Below are positions 7,108 through 14,857 of a stretch of DNA of 31,876 nucleotides, piece after piece. Both the position numbers and the translations under genes were made by a program. The stretch covers positions 1 to 31,876 of the forward strand of contig JAVBPB010000028.1 of the NCBI GenBank assembly GCA_031549965.1, given 5' to 3'. This stretch comes from JAVBPB01 sp031549965 (GTDB lineage: Bacteria > Bacillota > Clostridia > Lachnospirales > Lachnospiraceae). The notes under the pieces are model-generated. The model saw nothing but the letters and a program-made list of their open reading frames with translations. It made no database searches and was not told where the DNA came from. Numbering within the stretch: position 1 is the first letter of the stretch; every line of letters begins with the position of its first letter.

Positions 7108-8283
7108 TTATTTTGAGAAATAACTGTTTTCCATAGTTATTAAACAATTACATCTACTATTTTTTTCTTGTATACTTTCATTAATTTGTTGCATTAATTC
7201 TTTCTCTTTTTCTACACTGTAATTATGCGGAATTACTACATCAAAAATAACATTCATTTGTTCATTTTCTTCAATTATTCTAATATCATGTACTGATATA
7301 TTTTGATCAAGTTCTGATACTATCTGATACACCATTTTTTTACATTCAAGAATTTTCTGATTTAAAATTTCTATTGGATCAATATGAATTACTAAAAAAA
7401 CATTAAGATTTCTAAGTGCATCCCTTTCAATTTTATCTATGATTTCATGAGCTTTTTCAAGATCTACATTGTTAGGAATCTCTGCATGAATTGTTGCCAT
7501 AGTTTTATTTGGCCCATAATTATGCACTATTAAATCATGACTACCTAAAATTCCCTCATAATTTTCCACAAATTCAGTTATAGTTTTATAAACCTTAGGA
7601 CTTGCCCCTTCTCCAATTAGCGGTATAAGTGTTTCTTTTGCTATATTAAATCCTGCAAGCATAACTAATACAGAAACTATTAATCCCATAATACCATCCA
7701 CATAAAAACCTGAATATCTGTATATTAGAATTGAAACAATTGTAGCAGTACTGGTTATTACATCTCCAAATGCATCTACCGAAGTAGCCTTAAGAGCAGA
7801 GGAATTAATTTTGTTTCCCAGCTTCATATAAAATAACCCAAGCCATATCTTAATAAATACAGAAATTAATAGTATTAATACAGCTATAAAACTAAATGAT
7901 AAATTTTCAGGATTTCTTATTTTATCAATTGCATTATTAAAAAATGTAAATCCAACTTGTATTACTATAAATGCAATGACTAATGCTGTTATATACTCAT
8001 ATCTGCCATGTCCAAAGGGATGTTCTTTATCTGCCGGTCTGTTTGCTAATTTGACTCCTATAAAGGTTATTACTGAAGAAATTGCATCGGACAAATTATT
8101 AAATGCATCTGCCATAACAGATATACTATTTAATAAAATCCCGATAGTAAGTTTTATTATAAAAAGCAAAATATTACTTAAAATACCTACAATACTTCCT
8201 AAAAGTCCATATCTTGCCCTTACTTTTACATTCTCTGATTCATCATAATTTTTAACAAATAACTTAATTAAAATCTCTGTCAT
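7108..8283 (-). CDS. Cation diffusion facilitator family transporter
   Basis: A 391-residue inner-membrane divalent-cation/proton antiporter (Zn, Fe, Mn or Co; the specificity is not visible). Six transmembrane segments occupy about 20-215. The metal-site residues appear in TM2 as VMADAFNNLSDAISS and in TM5 as ATSVDAFGDVITST, giving two D-x3-D type sites; the segment NRPADKEHPFGHGRYEY is the classic CDF signature. The C-terminal cytoplasmic ferredoxin-like domain (about 215-300) contains HDLIVHNYGPNKTMATIHAE, and there is about 90 residues of extra C-terminus. A longer reading upstream to 8379 is possible, but ATG 8283 has AGGAG 5 bases before it and removes an unlikely 32-residue extension. 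Confidence 0.95.
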   Translation of the reverse strand: MTEILIKLFVKNYDESENVKVRARYGLLGSIVGILSNILLFIIKLTIGILLNSISVMADAFNNLSDAISSVITFIGVKLANRPADKEHPFGHGRYEYITALVIAFIVIQVGFTFFNNAIDKIRNPENLSFSFIAVLILLISVFIKIWLGLFYMKLGNKINSSALKATSVDAFGDVITSTATIVSILIYRYSGFYVDGIMGLIVSVLVMLAGFNIAKETLIPLIGEGASPKVYKTITEFVENYEGILGSHDLIVHNYGPNKTMATIHAEIPNNVDLEKAHEIIDKIERDALRNLNVFLVIHIDPIEILNQKILECKKMVYQIVSELDQNISVHDIRIIEENEQMNVIFDVVIPHNYSVEKEKELMQQINESIQEKNSRCNCLITMENSYFSK

Positions 8284-8528
8284 ATAAGCTCCTAAATATA
8301 GTGATGAATTTATATTACTGTATTTATACGCCCAATTAAAATAGGTTATTCGTACTATATATTGCAGACCAGCTTTCAAACTGTTCCTCTATTAATGTAA
8401 AACCAGTACTCTATATTTCATCAATAAAACCTACAAATATGTTATAGTTGGAATTTTTAATAGCCTGCCTAATAACATTTGCTGTACTCAATCAATTTGC
8501 CTCAATTATTTGCATTAGTGATTAAATC

Positions 8529-9584
8529 TTATAAAATAAGCTCATCTATTACTTGCTTCACACTTCTTATCTCTTTAATTTTGTAAGTTTTTTCACCACA
8601 AAATATTAATCCTTTATCAACTTCTCCTTTTACGGCATTAATCAGTGCATTTGTAATACAATATGGTATTTCTTTAGGATTACAATGTTCAAGACACATA
8701 AAACATTTTTGTATTTCCCGTTTTGAAGTTGCTAGATTTTCAATAAAAGCATTTTTAATTGCTCTACCTGGCATCCCAACAGGGCTCATTACAATTTCAA
8801 TATCCTCTTTTTTACAATTAATATATGCCTTTTTGTAAGCATCACTTGCGTCACATTCATAAGTTGCAACAAAGCAAGATGCTATTTGCACCCCATCAGC
8901 ACCTAAACTTAAATAATGCTCTATATCAGATTTACTATCTATACCTCCAGCCACAACCACCGGAATTTCTCTATTGTATTTTTCTTCAAACTGTTTTTTA
9001 TAGTTAATTATTGATTTAATTTCTTCATCATAGTTTAGGTTTTCTATATTATCCAATTGCTCTTTTGAAAATCCTAAATGTCCTCCTGCACTTGGTCCTT
9101 CTATTACTAGCAAATCTGCTGTAGTATTATATTTTTTATCCCACATCTTTAATATTACAGAAGCTGCTTTCAATGAAGAAACTATGGGAGCAATTTTAGA
9201 CTGAAAACCTTTTACCAGCTCTGGGAGCTTAATAGGAAGACCTGCTCCGGAAATTATAATATCTGCTCCTGCTTTTGCTGCTTCTATAACATATCTTTCA
9301 TATTCTCTGGTTGCTACCATTATATTAACTCCGATAATTCCATCTTGAGCTTTTTCTTTAGCTAATTTTATATGCTTTTTTATTGCCCTTAAATTAGTTT
9401 CAATTGGATTTTTGTAAAATCCTTCTTCATCGTAACCAATTTGAGCTGTAGATATTATACCTATTCCTCCTTCTTTTGCAACTGCTCCTGAAAGGTTAGA
9501 TAAACTTATTCCTACACCCATACCTCCTTGTATAATGGGTATCCTTGCTTGTAAATTCCCTATTTTTAATGGTTTTAAATTCAT
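8529..9584 (-). CDS. FMN-dependent nitronate monooxygenase / FabK-like oxidoreductase
   Basis: A 351-residue TIM-barrel flavoenzyme of the nitronate monooxygenase (2-nitropropane dioxygenase) family, which also includes enoyl-ACP reductase FabK. Seen: PIIQGGMGVG near the N-terminus (FMN-binding), GVNIMVATREY, ISGAGLP, IEGPSAGGHLG with the family's catalytic His, then VVVAGGI and GADGVQIASCFVATYEC (phosphate-binding). A Cys-rich segment near 295-305 (CFMCLEHCNPKE) is typical of the clostridial subgroup and absent from classical FabK. ATG 9584 follows AAAGGAG. Its promoter carries a FabT-like operator (9606-9622), which hints at a link to fatty-acid metabolism rather than nitroalkane detoxification. 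Confidence 0.88.
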   Translation of the reverse strand: MNLKPLKIGNLQARIPIIQGGMGVGISLSNLSGAVAKEGGIGIISTAQIGYDEEGFYKNPIETNLRAIKKHIKLAKEKAQDGIIGVNIMVATREYERYVIEAAKAGADIIISGAGLPIKLPELVKGFQSKIAPIVSSLKAASVILKMWDKKYNTTADLLVIEGPSAGGHLGFSKEQLDNIENLNYDEEIKSIINYKKQFEEKYNREIPVVVAGGIDSKSDIEHYLSLGADGVQIASCFVATYECDASDAYKKAYINCKKEDIEIVMSPVGMPGRAIKNAFIENLATSKREIQKCFMCLEHCNPKEIPYCITNALINAVKGEVDKGLIFCGEKTYKIKEIRSVKQVIDELIL

Positions 9585-9605
9585 AAAAGCACTCCTTTGA
9601 AAATT

Positions 9606-9622
9606 AGTTTGATAATCAAAAT
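9606..9622 (-). promoter_or_regulatory. FabT-like operator
   Basis: On the minus strand ATTTTGATTATCAAACT matches the FabT (MarR-family repressor) consensus ANTTTGATTATCAAATT at all but one base. It lies just downstream of the -10 element, over the expected transcription start, where a repressor would block initiation. An additional perfect 9-bp inverted repeat, ATAATCAAA/TTTGATTAT, extends from 9612 to 9637 and overlaps the -10. Confidence 0.6.
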
Positions 9623-9632
9623 ATTCACTTTG

Positions 9633-9661
9633 ATTATAAAAGCTTTTTTAAAATTTGTCAA
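9633..9661 (-). promoter_or_regulatory. Consensus sigma-A promoter of the nitronate monooxygenase/FabK-like gene
   Basis: TTGACA (9661-9656), 17-base spacer, TATAAT (9638-9633) on the minus strand: both hexamers perfect and spacing ideal. Such a strong promoter combined with an operator at the start site suggests repression control. Confidence 0.85.
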
Positions 9662-9745
9662 TAGGAATGTAATTTTATTTTCTACTTTATATAGTATTTA
9701 AAACTATGTTAGTTATTTGAATCCCATGAATATTTACAACGCTCT

Positions 9746-10486
9746 TTATTCATATAAAACATCGACTAAAAATAACCCTTGACCCGGTGCAGTAAACCCC
9801 GCTTTTCCCCTTTCCTTAGATTCCATAATTTCTTTTAAGTCATCCATGTTCATAGTTCCTTCTCCTATTTGAATTAGTGTCCCTGTCAGTATCCTTACCA
9901 TGTTATATAAAAACCCATTACCATGATATAACAGTCTTATTTCATCATTTTCATAGAAAATATCTATTGAGTAGATAGTTCTTATGGTTGACTTTTTTGT
10001 TTTTTTAGTAGTACTAAAAGATGCAAAATCATGTTCTCCAATCAGATATTTAGTTGCCTTTTTCATTTTTTCTATGTTAAGATTCTTTGGGTAATGATAA
10101 ACATAATTTCTTTCAAATACCTTTTGTTCTTCTTGGTTACATATTCTGTATAAATACTTTTTTGACTTTGCATTTAGTCTTGAATGAAATCTATCATCTG
10201 CTTCTTCAATGTTAATTACCACTATATCTTTGGGAAGGTAATTGTTTATATATTTTTTCATTTGAAACAGGCTCATGTTTGAATTGGTATAAAAATTAGC
10301 TATTTGCTTGTATGCATGAACACCTGCGTCTGTCCTCCCAGAACCAATTATTTCAATGTTTTCATTGGTCATTTTATTTAATAAATCATCAAACTTTTGA
10401 GAAATTGTATTCTTTGTATTACCTTGTTTTTGCCAACCATCATATTTTGTTCCATCATACTGTATAGATATTTTTATGTTTCTCAT
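9746..10486 (-). CDS. truA: tRNA pseudouridine synthase A
   Basis: Converts U38-40 in the anticodon arm of tRNAs to pseudouridine. The 246 residues are the usual TruA length. The catalytic Asp is D53 in GSGRTDAGVHA; the N-terminal strand IQYDGTKYDGWQKQ and the C-terminal GNGFLYNMVRILTGTLIQIG and GLFLVDVLYE segments are diagnostic. I choose ATG 10486, with GGAG 6 bases upstream, over a TTG 12 bases earlier that would overlap that ribosome site. In many Firmicutes truA follows the ecf transporter genes; here it stands alone, preceded by a hairpin at 10500-10532. Confidence 0.97.
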   Translation of the reverse strand: MRNIKISIQYDGTKYDGWQKQGNTKNTISQKFDDLLNKMTNENIEIIGSGRTDAGVHAYKQIANFYTNSNMSLFQMKKYINNYLPKDIVVINIEEADDRFHSRLNAKSKKYLYRICNQEEQKVFERNYVYHYPKNLNIEKMKKATKYLIGEHDFASFSTTKKTKKSTIRTIYSIDIFYENDEIRLLYHGNGFLYNMVRILTGTLIQIGEGTMNMDDLKEIMESKERGKAGFTAPGQGLFLVDVLYE

Positions 10487-10499
10487 ATTTTGCTCCAAA

Positions 10500-10532
10500 G
10501 CTCAAATGAATTTGATTGTAATTCCTTTGAGC
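10500..10532 (-). promoter_or_regulatory. Leader hairpin directly upstream of the truA ribosome site
   Basis: GCTCAAA-T-GAATT (10500-10512) pairs with AATTC-C-TTTGAGC (10520-10532) with a single mismatch and a 7-base loop. It ends only 4 bases or so before the truA GGAG, so it could influence translation initiation. No T tract follows, so it is not a terminator. Confidence 0.45.
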
Positions 10533-10675
10533 AGCAAACACAAAGAATGATTAATATGTGCTTGCCTTTTCCTTTCGTTAAAATTATTTTATCCAAGCCC
10601 TATACTTACTTAAGATATGCTATTATTCATAACTTTATTAGAGCTGTGTATAGAAATTAACATACTTTCTTAAAA

Positions 10676-10711
10676 TGTTAAAAGCTCTTTTGCCTATTGA
10701 CAAAAGAGCTT
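10676..10711 (-). terminator. Terminator downstream of the flagellin gene
   Basis: AAGCTCTTTTG (10682-10692) pairs perfectly with CAAAAGAGCTT (10701-10711) across an 8-base loop. On the minus strand the stem is followed by TTTT. It begins 7 bases after the flagellin stop and ends the peptide-transporter/flagellin unit. Confidence 0.9.
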
Positions 10712-10717
10712 AAATTT

Positions 10718-11533
10718 TTATCCATGTAATAATTTTTGTACTATTGATGCATCGCTCTTTGATTGAGCTGATTGTGCAAACATTCTATATTTTTCAAGAA
10801 TTTCGTTTTTCTTCATATCAGAGATTTCTTTGCCAACATCTAAATCTTCTATCTTAGATCTTGCACCTGTTAAGTTTTCTTCTGCGATTTCATTATAGCT
10901 TATTCTATGATCAAGTGCATTAGAAGATGCTCCTATTCCTGTCATGCTATCAGATACCTTTTCTAAAGCTTTATCAATGTCTGATAAATCAAAATCCTTA
11001 GTAACGTCAAACTCTGCAATTCCTAATGTATCAAGTGTTGAGTTAGCAATTTGAATCTTGCTTCCTTTTCCATCTGGACCAGTTGCTGTATTAAGGTTTT
11101 CAGCTCCTCCATTAAGTACTTTAATGGTATTAAATTCTGTTCCTTTTGCTGCATCTTGAATTGAACCTTTTAGCTGTTCAATTTCATGTTGCATGGCTTG
11201 TTTGTCATCGTCTGCATAAATTCCATTAGATGCCTGAACACCAAGTTCTCGCATTCTTTGAAGACTTTCTTTTATAGAATTTAATCCACCTTCTGCTGTT
11301 TGGTATAAATTCTTTGCTGCTTGTGCATTCCTTACTCCTGTTGAGTATCCTGATTCTTGGGACTTAAGACCTTCTGCAATAGTTAACCCTGCTGCGTTAT
11401 CTGCTGCTTTGTTAATCTTCTTCATAGACGCTAATGAATTATAGTTATTTTGTAAACTTCTGCCAACTGATAATGACATAGTATCACCAACCTCTCTAAA
11501 AACTTTATTATTAAATATACTATTTAATTCCAT
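10718..11533 (-). CDS. Small divergent flagellin
   Basis: A 271-residue flagellin-type protein. The N-terminal D0/D1 helix keeps the hallmark NKAADNAAGLTIAEGLKSQ, then RNAQAAKNLYQTAEGGLNSI and LQRMRELGVQASNG. The C-terminal D0/D1 has ISYNEIAEENLTGARSKIED, DVGKEISDMKKNEIL and the short ending QKLLHG. The variable surface domain is very small. The N-terminus is unusual: the expected MxINxNISAL start and the LSSG segment are missing. A second start at 11479 (GGTGAT close by) gives a 253-residue form and is possible; the first ATG has no clear ribosome site. It lies 15 bases after the transporter ATPase gene, far from any other flagellar gene in the window, so export and use in the filament are uncertain. 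Confidence 0.85.
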   Translation of the reverse strand: MELNSIFNNKVFREVGDTMSLSVGRSLQNNYNSLASMKKINKAADNAAGLTIAEGLKSQESGYSTGVRNAQAAKNLYQTAEGGLNSIKESLQRMRELGVQASNGIYADDDKQAMQHEIEQLKGSIQDAAKGTEFNTIKVLNGGAENLNTATGPDGKGSKIQIANSTLDTLGIAEFDVTKDFDLSDIDKALEKVSDSMTGIGASSNALDHRISYNEIAEENLTGARSKIEDLDVGKEISDMKKNEILEKYRMFAQSAQSKSDASIVQKLLHG

Positions 11534-11548
11534 TCTACTACATATTTT

Positions 11549-13072
11549 TTAAAAAGTCAATCTGTCCAATAATTTTTTTGTATACTCATGCTTTGGGTTA
11601 TTAAATATCTCTTCGGTTGTATCACTTTCTACTATATTCCCCTGATACATAACCGCTACCACATCACACATCTGACGGATTATATCTAAATCATGAGATA
11701 CAAAAATATAAGAAAGATTAAATTTATCTCTAAGTTCTAATAAAAGTTTCAATATTTTTGCACCCACTGTTACATCAAGTGCAGAAACAGGTTCATCTAA
11801 AATTACTATTTTGGGATTAACTATAAGAGATGTGCCTATGCACACTCTTTGCCTTTGTCCTCCACTTAATTCTTTAGGATATCTTATGCCATATTCCTTT
11901 GTTAACCCCACTTCTAAAAGCATAGAATTTATCATTTCTTTTCTTTGTGCACCAGAGTATTTTCCTTTAATTTTCATAGGCTCTTCTAAAATCCAGTTAA
12001 TATTTCTTTTAGGATTTAAGCTGCTAAATGGATCTTGAAAAACCATCTGAGGTTTGTTTCCATGCAAATCTAAATTGCCCTCAACATCTCTAATTAGCCC
12101 TAAAATTGCCTTACAAAGTGTAGTCTTTCCACTACCACTTTCTCCAACAATGCCAAGTATTTCACCTTCTTTTAATGTAAGTGACACACTATTTACTACT
12201 TTTTTAAGACCACTTTTTTCTCTATAATAAACATTTACATTATTAAGTTCAATTAATGTTTTATTGTAAGCAAAGTCAGTATAACCCTTTAATCTTACAT
12301 CTCTTGAAAAAGTAGAATTTAATAATTTTCTGGTATAATTATCTTTAGGATTGCTAAATACTTGATGGGTTTTATCCATTTCAACTATACTACCTTTATT
12401 CATAATTAAAATTCTGTCACATAAATTTTTTACTATTCTTAAGTCATGAGAAATAAAGATTACAGTTGTTTTATTATCTTTATTTATTTTTTTTATTAAT
12501 TTAAGGATTTGCACCTGAATTGCCTTATCTAGTGCCGTTGTCGGCTCATCAGCAATAAGCACTCTGGGGTTTGCAATCATAGCCATTGCAATAACTGCTC
12601 TTTGCCTCATTCCTCCTGACAGTTGATGGGGATATTTATCGTATACTTCTAAGGGATTCCTAAGCCCTACCTCTGTTAAAATGTTTATTGCTTTTTCTTT
12701 TAATTCTTCATTTTTATTTATGTTGTGTATTTTTAAGGTTTCTTCCACTTGGTAACCTATTTTTAGAAGTGGATTTAGGGAAGTCATTGGCTCTTGAAAT
12801 ACCATTCCCATATGTTTTCCATTAATTTTTCTGCGTTCTTCTTTGTTCATCTTAATAAGATCTTTTTCATAATATTTTATACTTCCCATTACCTTTGCAT
12901 CCTTTGGAAGTAATCCTAATATAGTTAGGGCTGTCATAGTTTTTCCTGATCCTGATTCTCCAACCACTCCAAGAATCTCACCTTCTTCTACAGAAAAAGT
13001 AATATCATTGATAATTTTATTATGATTTAGTTCTACTGATAAATCTTTTATTTCAAGGATCTTTTTGCTCAA
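11549..13072 (-). CDS. Fused double ATPase of a di/oligopeptide ABC transporter
   Basis: A 507-residue protein equivalent to DppD and DppF joined (as in YejF or GsiA). Domain 1 (about 1-255): Walker A GESGSGKT, Q-loop FQEPMTSLNP, signature LSGGMRQR, Walker B VLIADEPTTALD, H-loop FISHD. Domain 2 (about 270-507): GESGSGKTTL, FQDPFSSLNP, LSGGQRQR, IVILDEPVSALD, FVSHD. All catalytic motifs are intact in both halves. Each half ends with the oligopeptide-type tail (NPKDNYTRKLL, NPKHEYTKKLL). It starts at TTG 13072 with GAGGTG 5 bases upstream, 12 bases after the permease gene. It energises the two permeases encoded just upstream. Confidence 0.95.
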   Translation of the reverse strand: MSKKILEIKDLSVELNHNKIINDITFSVEEGEILGVVGESGSGKTMTALTILGLLPKDAKVMGSIKYYEKDLIKMNKEERRKINGKHMGMVFQEPMTSLNPLLKIGYQVEETLKIHNINKNEELKEKAINILTEVGLRNPLEVYDKYPHQLSGGMRQRAVIAMAMIANPRVLIADEPTTALDKAIQVQILKLIKKINKDNKTTVIFISHDLRIVKNLCDRILIMNKGSIVEMDKTHQVFSNPKDNYTRKLLNSTFSRDVRLKGYTDFAYNKTLIELNNVNVYYREKSGLKKVVNSVSLTLKEGEILGIVGESGSGKTTLCKAILGLIRDVEGNLDLHGNKPQMVFQDPFSSLNPKRNINWILEEPMKIKGKYSGAQRKEMINSMLLEVGLTKEYGIRYPKELSGGQRQRVCIGTSLIVNPKIVILDEPVSALDVTVGAKILKLLLELRDKFNLSYIFVSHDLDIIRQMCDVVAVMYQGNIVESDTTEEIFNNPKHEYTKKLLDRLTF

Positions 13073-13084
13073 TTCTTCACCTCA

Positions 13085-13885
13085 TTACTTAATTCCATCA
13101 TGAATTATATTAAAACTTAATATCATAAAAACTATTACTGTGCCAACACTTAATGCGTACCAAGGTGAAGAAAATAAATATGTCTGAGATTCAAAAAGCA
13201 TTCTTCCAAGGCTTGCATTTGGAGGTTGTATACCCAATCCTAAATAACTCATGGAAGCTTCTGCTAATACTGCATTATTAAATCCAATAACTATTGAAGA
13301 CAAAATTATAGGCATGGTATTTGGCATAATATGAAAGAATATAATTCTTAAATTACCTGCCCCCTGTACCTTAGCACTTCTAACAAAATCTCGCTCTTTT
13401 AGTGTTTTAACTTCACTTCTTACAACACGAACAAAACTTGGAATAAATGTAATACCAAGTGCCAAAACAATATTATATTTACCTGTACCTAACACACATA
13501 TAATAACCAATGCTAATAATATACTTGGAAATGCAATAATTCCATCATTTATTCTCATAACAACTTCATCAATAATACCACCAAAATAGCCTGTTAACGC
13601 TCCTATTATAATGCCGAAAAAAACTCCAATAAATACAGTTGAAATTGCCACTAAAAAAGTAACCTTAATTCCTTCCATAATTCTGCTAAAAATGTCTCTG
13701 CCAAAGTTATCTGTTCCAAATATATGTGATAAACTTGGAGGCATATTTTTTTCTCTTCCATTCATAGCGTCAGGCATATATGGTGTATACACAATTCCAA
13801 CCAATAATATAATTATTACTATTGACAACATTATTAAGCCAATTATTAAGTTTTTATTTAATTTTCCTTTTAGTTTTATATTCAT
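13085..13885 (-). CDS. Peptide ABC transporter permease, DppC/OppC type
   Basis: A 266-residue inner-membrane permease. A first transmembrane segment (LIIGLIMLSIVIIILLVGIV) is followed by the DppC/OppC-typical periplasmic HIFGTDNFGRDIFSRIMEG. The core has five further membrane segments. The ATPase-coupling EAA loop reads QGAGNLRIIFFHIMPN, and the ending contains SYLGLGIQPPNASLGRML, diagnostic of the family. I choose ATG 13885, with AGGTG 6 bases upstream, rather than the GTG at 13894 that overlaps this ribosome site. It follows dppB-type permease by 14 bases. Confidence 0.94.
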   Translation of the reverse strand: MNIKLKGKLNKNLIIGLIMLSIVIIILLVGIVYTPYMPDAMNGREKNMPPSLSHIFGTDNFGRDIFSRIMEGIKVTFLVAISTVFIGVFFGIIIGALTGYFGGIIDEVVMRINDGIIAFPSILLALVIICVLGTGKYNIVLALGITFIPSFVRVVRSEVKTLKERDFVRSAKVQGAGNLRIIFFHIMPNTMPIILSSIVIGFNNAVLAEASMSYLGLGIQPPNASLGRMLFESQTYLFSSPWYALSVGTVIVFMILSFNIIHDGIK

Positions 13886-13899
13886 ATTCTGCACCTATG

Positions 13900-14835
13900 C
13901 TAATCTACTCGAGGATCTATATGCTTATATAACATATCTACAATAAAATTTATTACAATTACAATTACTGCCATATATAGTACTATTGCCTGTACAATAT
14001 TAAAATCTCTGTTAGAAATGGATACTATTAATAACCTTCCAAGACCTGGTATATTAAATACTTGTTCAACTATAATACTGCCTGCTAAAATATCTGCCAT
14101 TACCATCCCAAAAAAGGTAATTACAGGAATTAATGCATTTTTCAATACATGCTTATATAAAACATAATTTTCACTGCTTCCTTTTGAGTAGGCTGTTCGT
14201 ACATAATCTTGCGTTAATTGATTAATTATTGAGCTTCTTAAAAATTTAATTACCATAGAACTCTTTGGAAGTGCTATTGCTAAAGCTGGATATATTAAAA
14301 AGTTTATAAAACCAGTTATGTTCGTTTTGAAATCTATAAATTTACCCGGGGTAAACCATTTTAAAATTATTCCAAATATTAATGTTATAATTATGCCTAG
14401 GAAAAATGGAGGTATTGCCATAGTAATCTGGCTTAAAGTACTGATTAACTGATCAATTATTCCACCTTCTTTTTTCGCTGAAAGTATACCAAGAGGTATG
14501 GATATTAATACTATCATAACAATAGAAATGAGCCCAAGGCTAATAGATACAGGAAGCCTTTCTTTAAGTAATTCATTAACCGGCTGCTTATACTGACTTG
14601 ATATTCCAAAATCACCTTTAATTACTCCGCCTATCCATGTTAAATATCTATTTATAAGTGGCTTATTGTATCCTAATTCTTCATTTAGAGCTTCTATTGC
14701 TTCCTTAGTTGCCTCTGTTCCAAGTTTTGATATTGCACTATTTCCGGGGATTATTGTAAATATTGAAAAGGTAACAAATGAGATTACCAACAAAGTAATA
14801 ATGAGAGTTATTATTTTTTTCACTATATATTTCAT
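13900..14835 (-). CDS. Peptide ABC transporter permease, DppB/OppB type
   Basis: A 311-residue inner-membrane permease. The N-terminal segment ends with the family hallmark TFSIFTIIPGNSA, then GYNKPLINRYLTWIGGVIKG and GDFGISSQYKQPVNELL, the typical DppB periplasmic region. The EAA loop is AYSKGSSENYVLYKHVLKNA followed by LIPVITFFG. The C-terminus contains EQVFNIPGLGRLL and ends in DPRVD, as in most DppB proteins. The ATG at 14835 is preceded by GGAGGTAAC. It lies 22 bases after the binding protein gene. Confidence 0.95.
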   Translation of the reverse strand: MKYIVKKIITLIITLLVISFVTFSIFTIIPGNSAISKLGTEATKEAIEALNEELGYNKPLINRYLTWIGGVIKGDFGISSQYKQPVNELLKERLPVSISLGLISIVMIVLISIPLGILSAKKEGGIIDQLISTLSQITMAIPPFFLGIIITLIFGIILKWFTPGKFIDFKTNITGFINFLIYPALAIALPKSSMVIKFLRSSIINQLTQDYVRTAYSKGSSENYVLYKHVLKNALIPVITFFGMVMADILAGSIIVEQVFNIPGLGRLLIVSISNRDFNIVQAIVLYMAVIVIVINFIVDMLYKHIDPRVD

Positions 14836-14857
14836 TTGTTACCTCCAAACTATATTA

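Noticed and set aside
10397..10660. Plus-strand frame of 87 codons over the truA start
   Set aside because: Antisense to truA and its leader hairpin, no ribosome site or family features.
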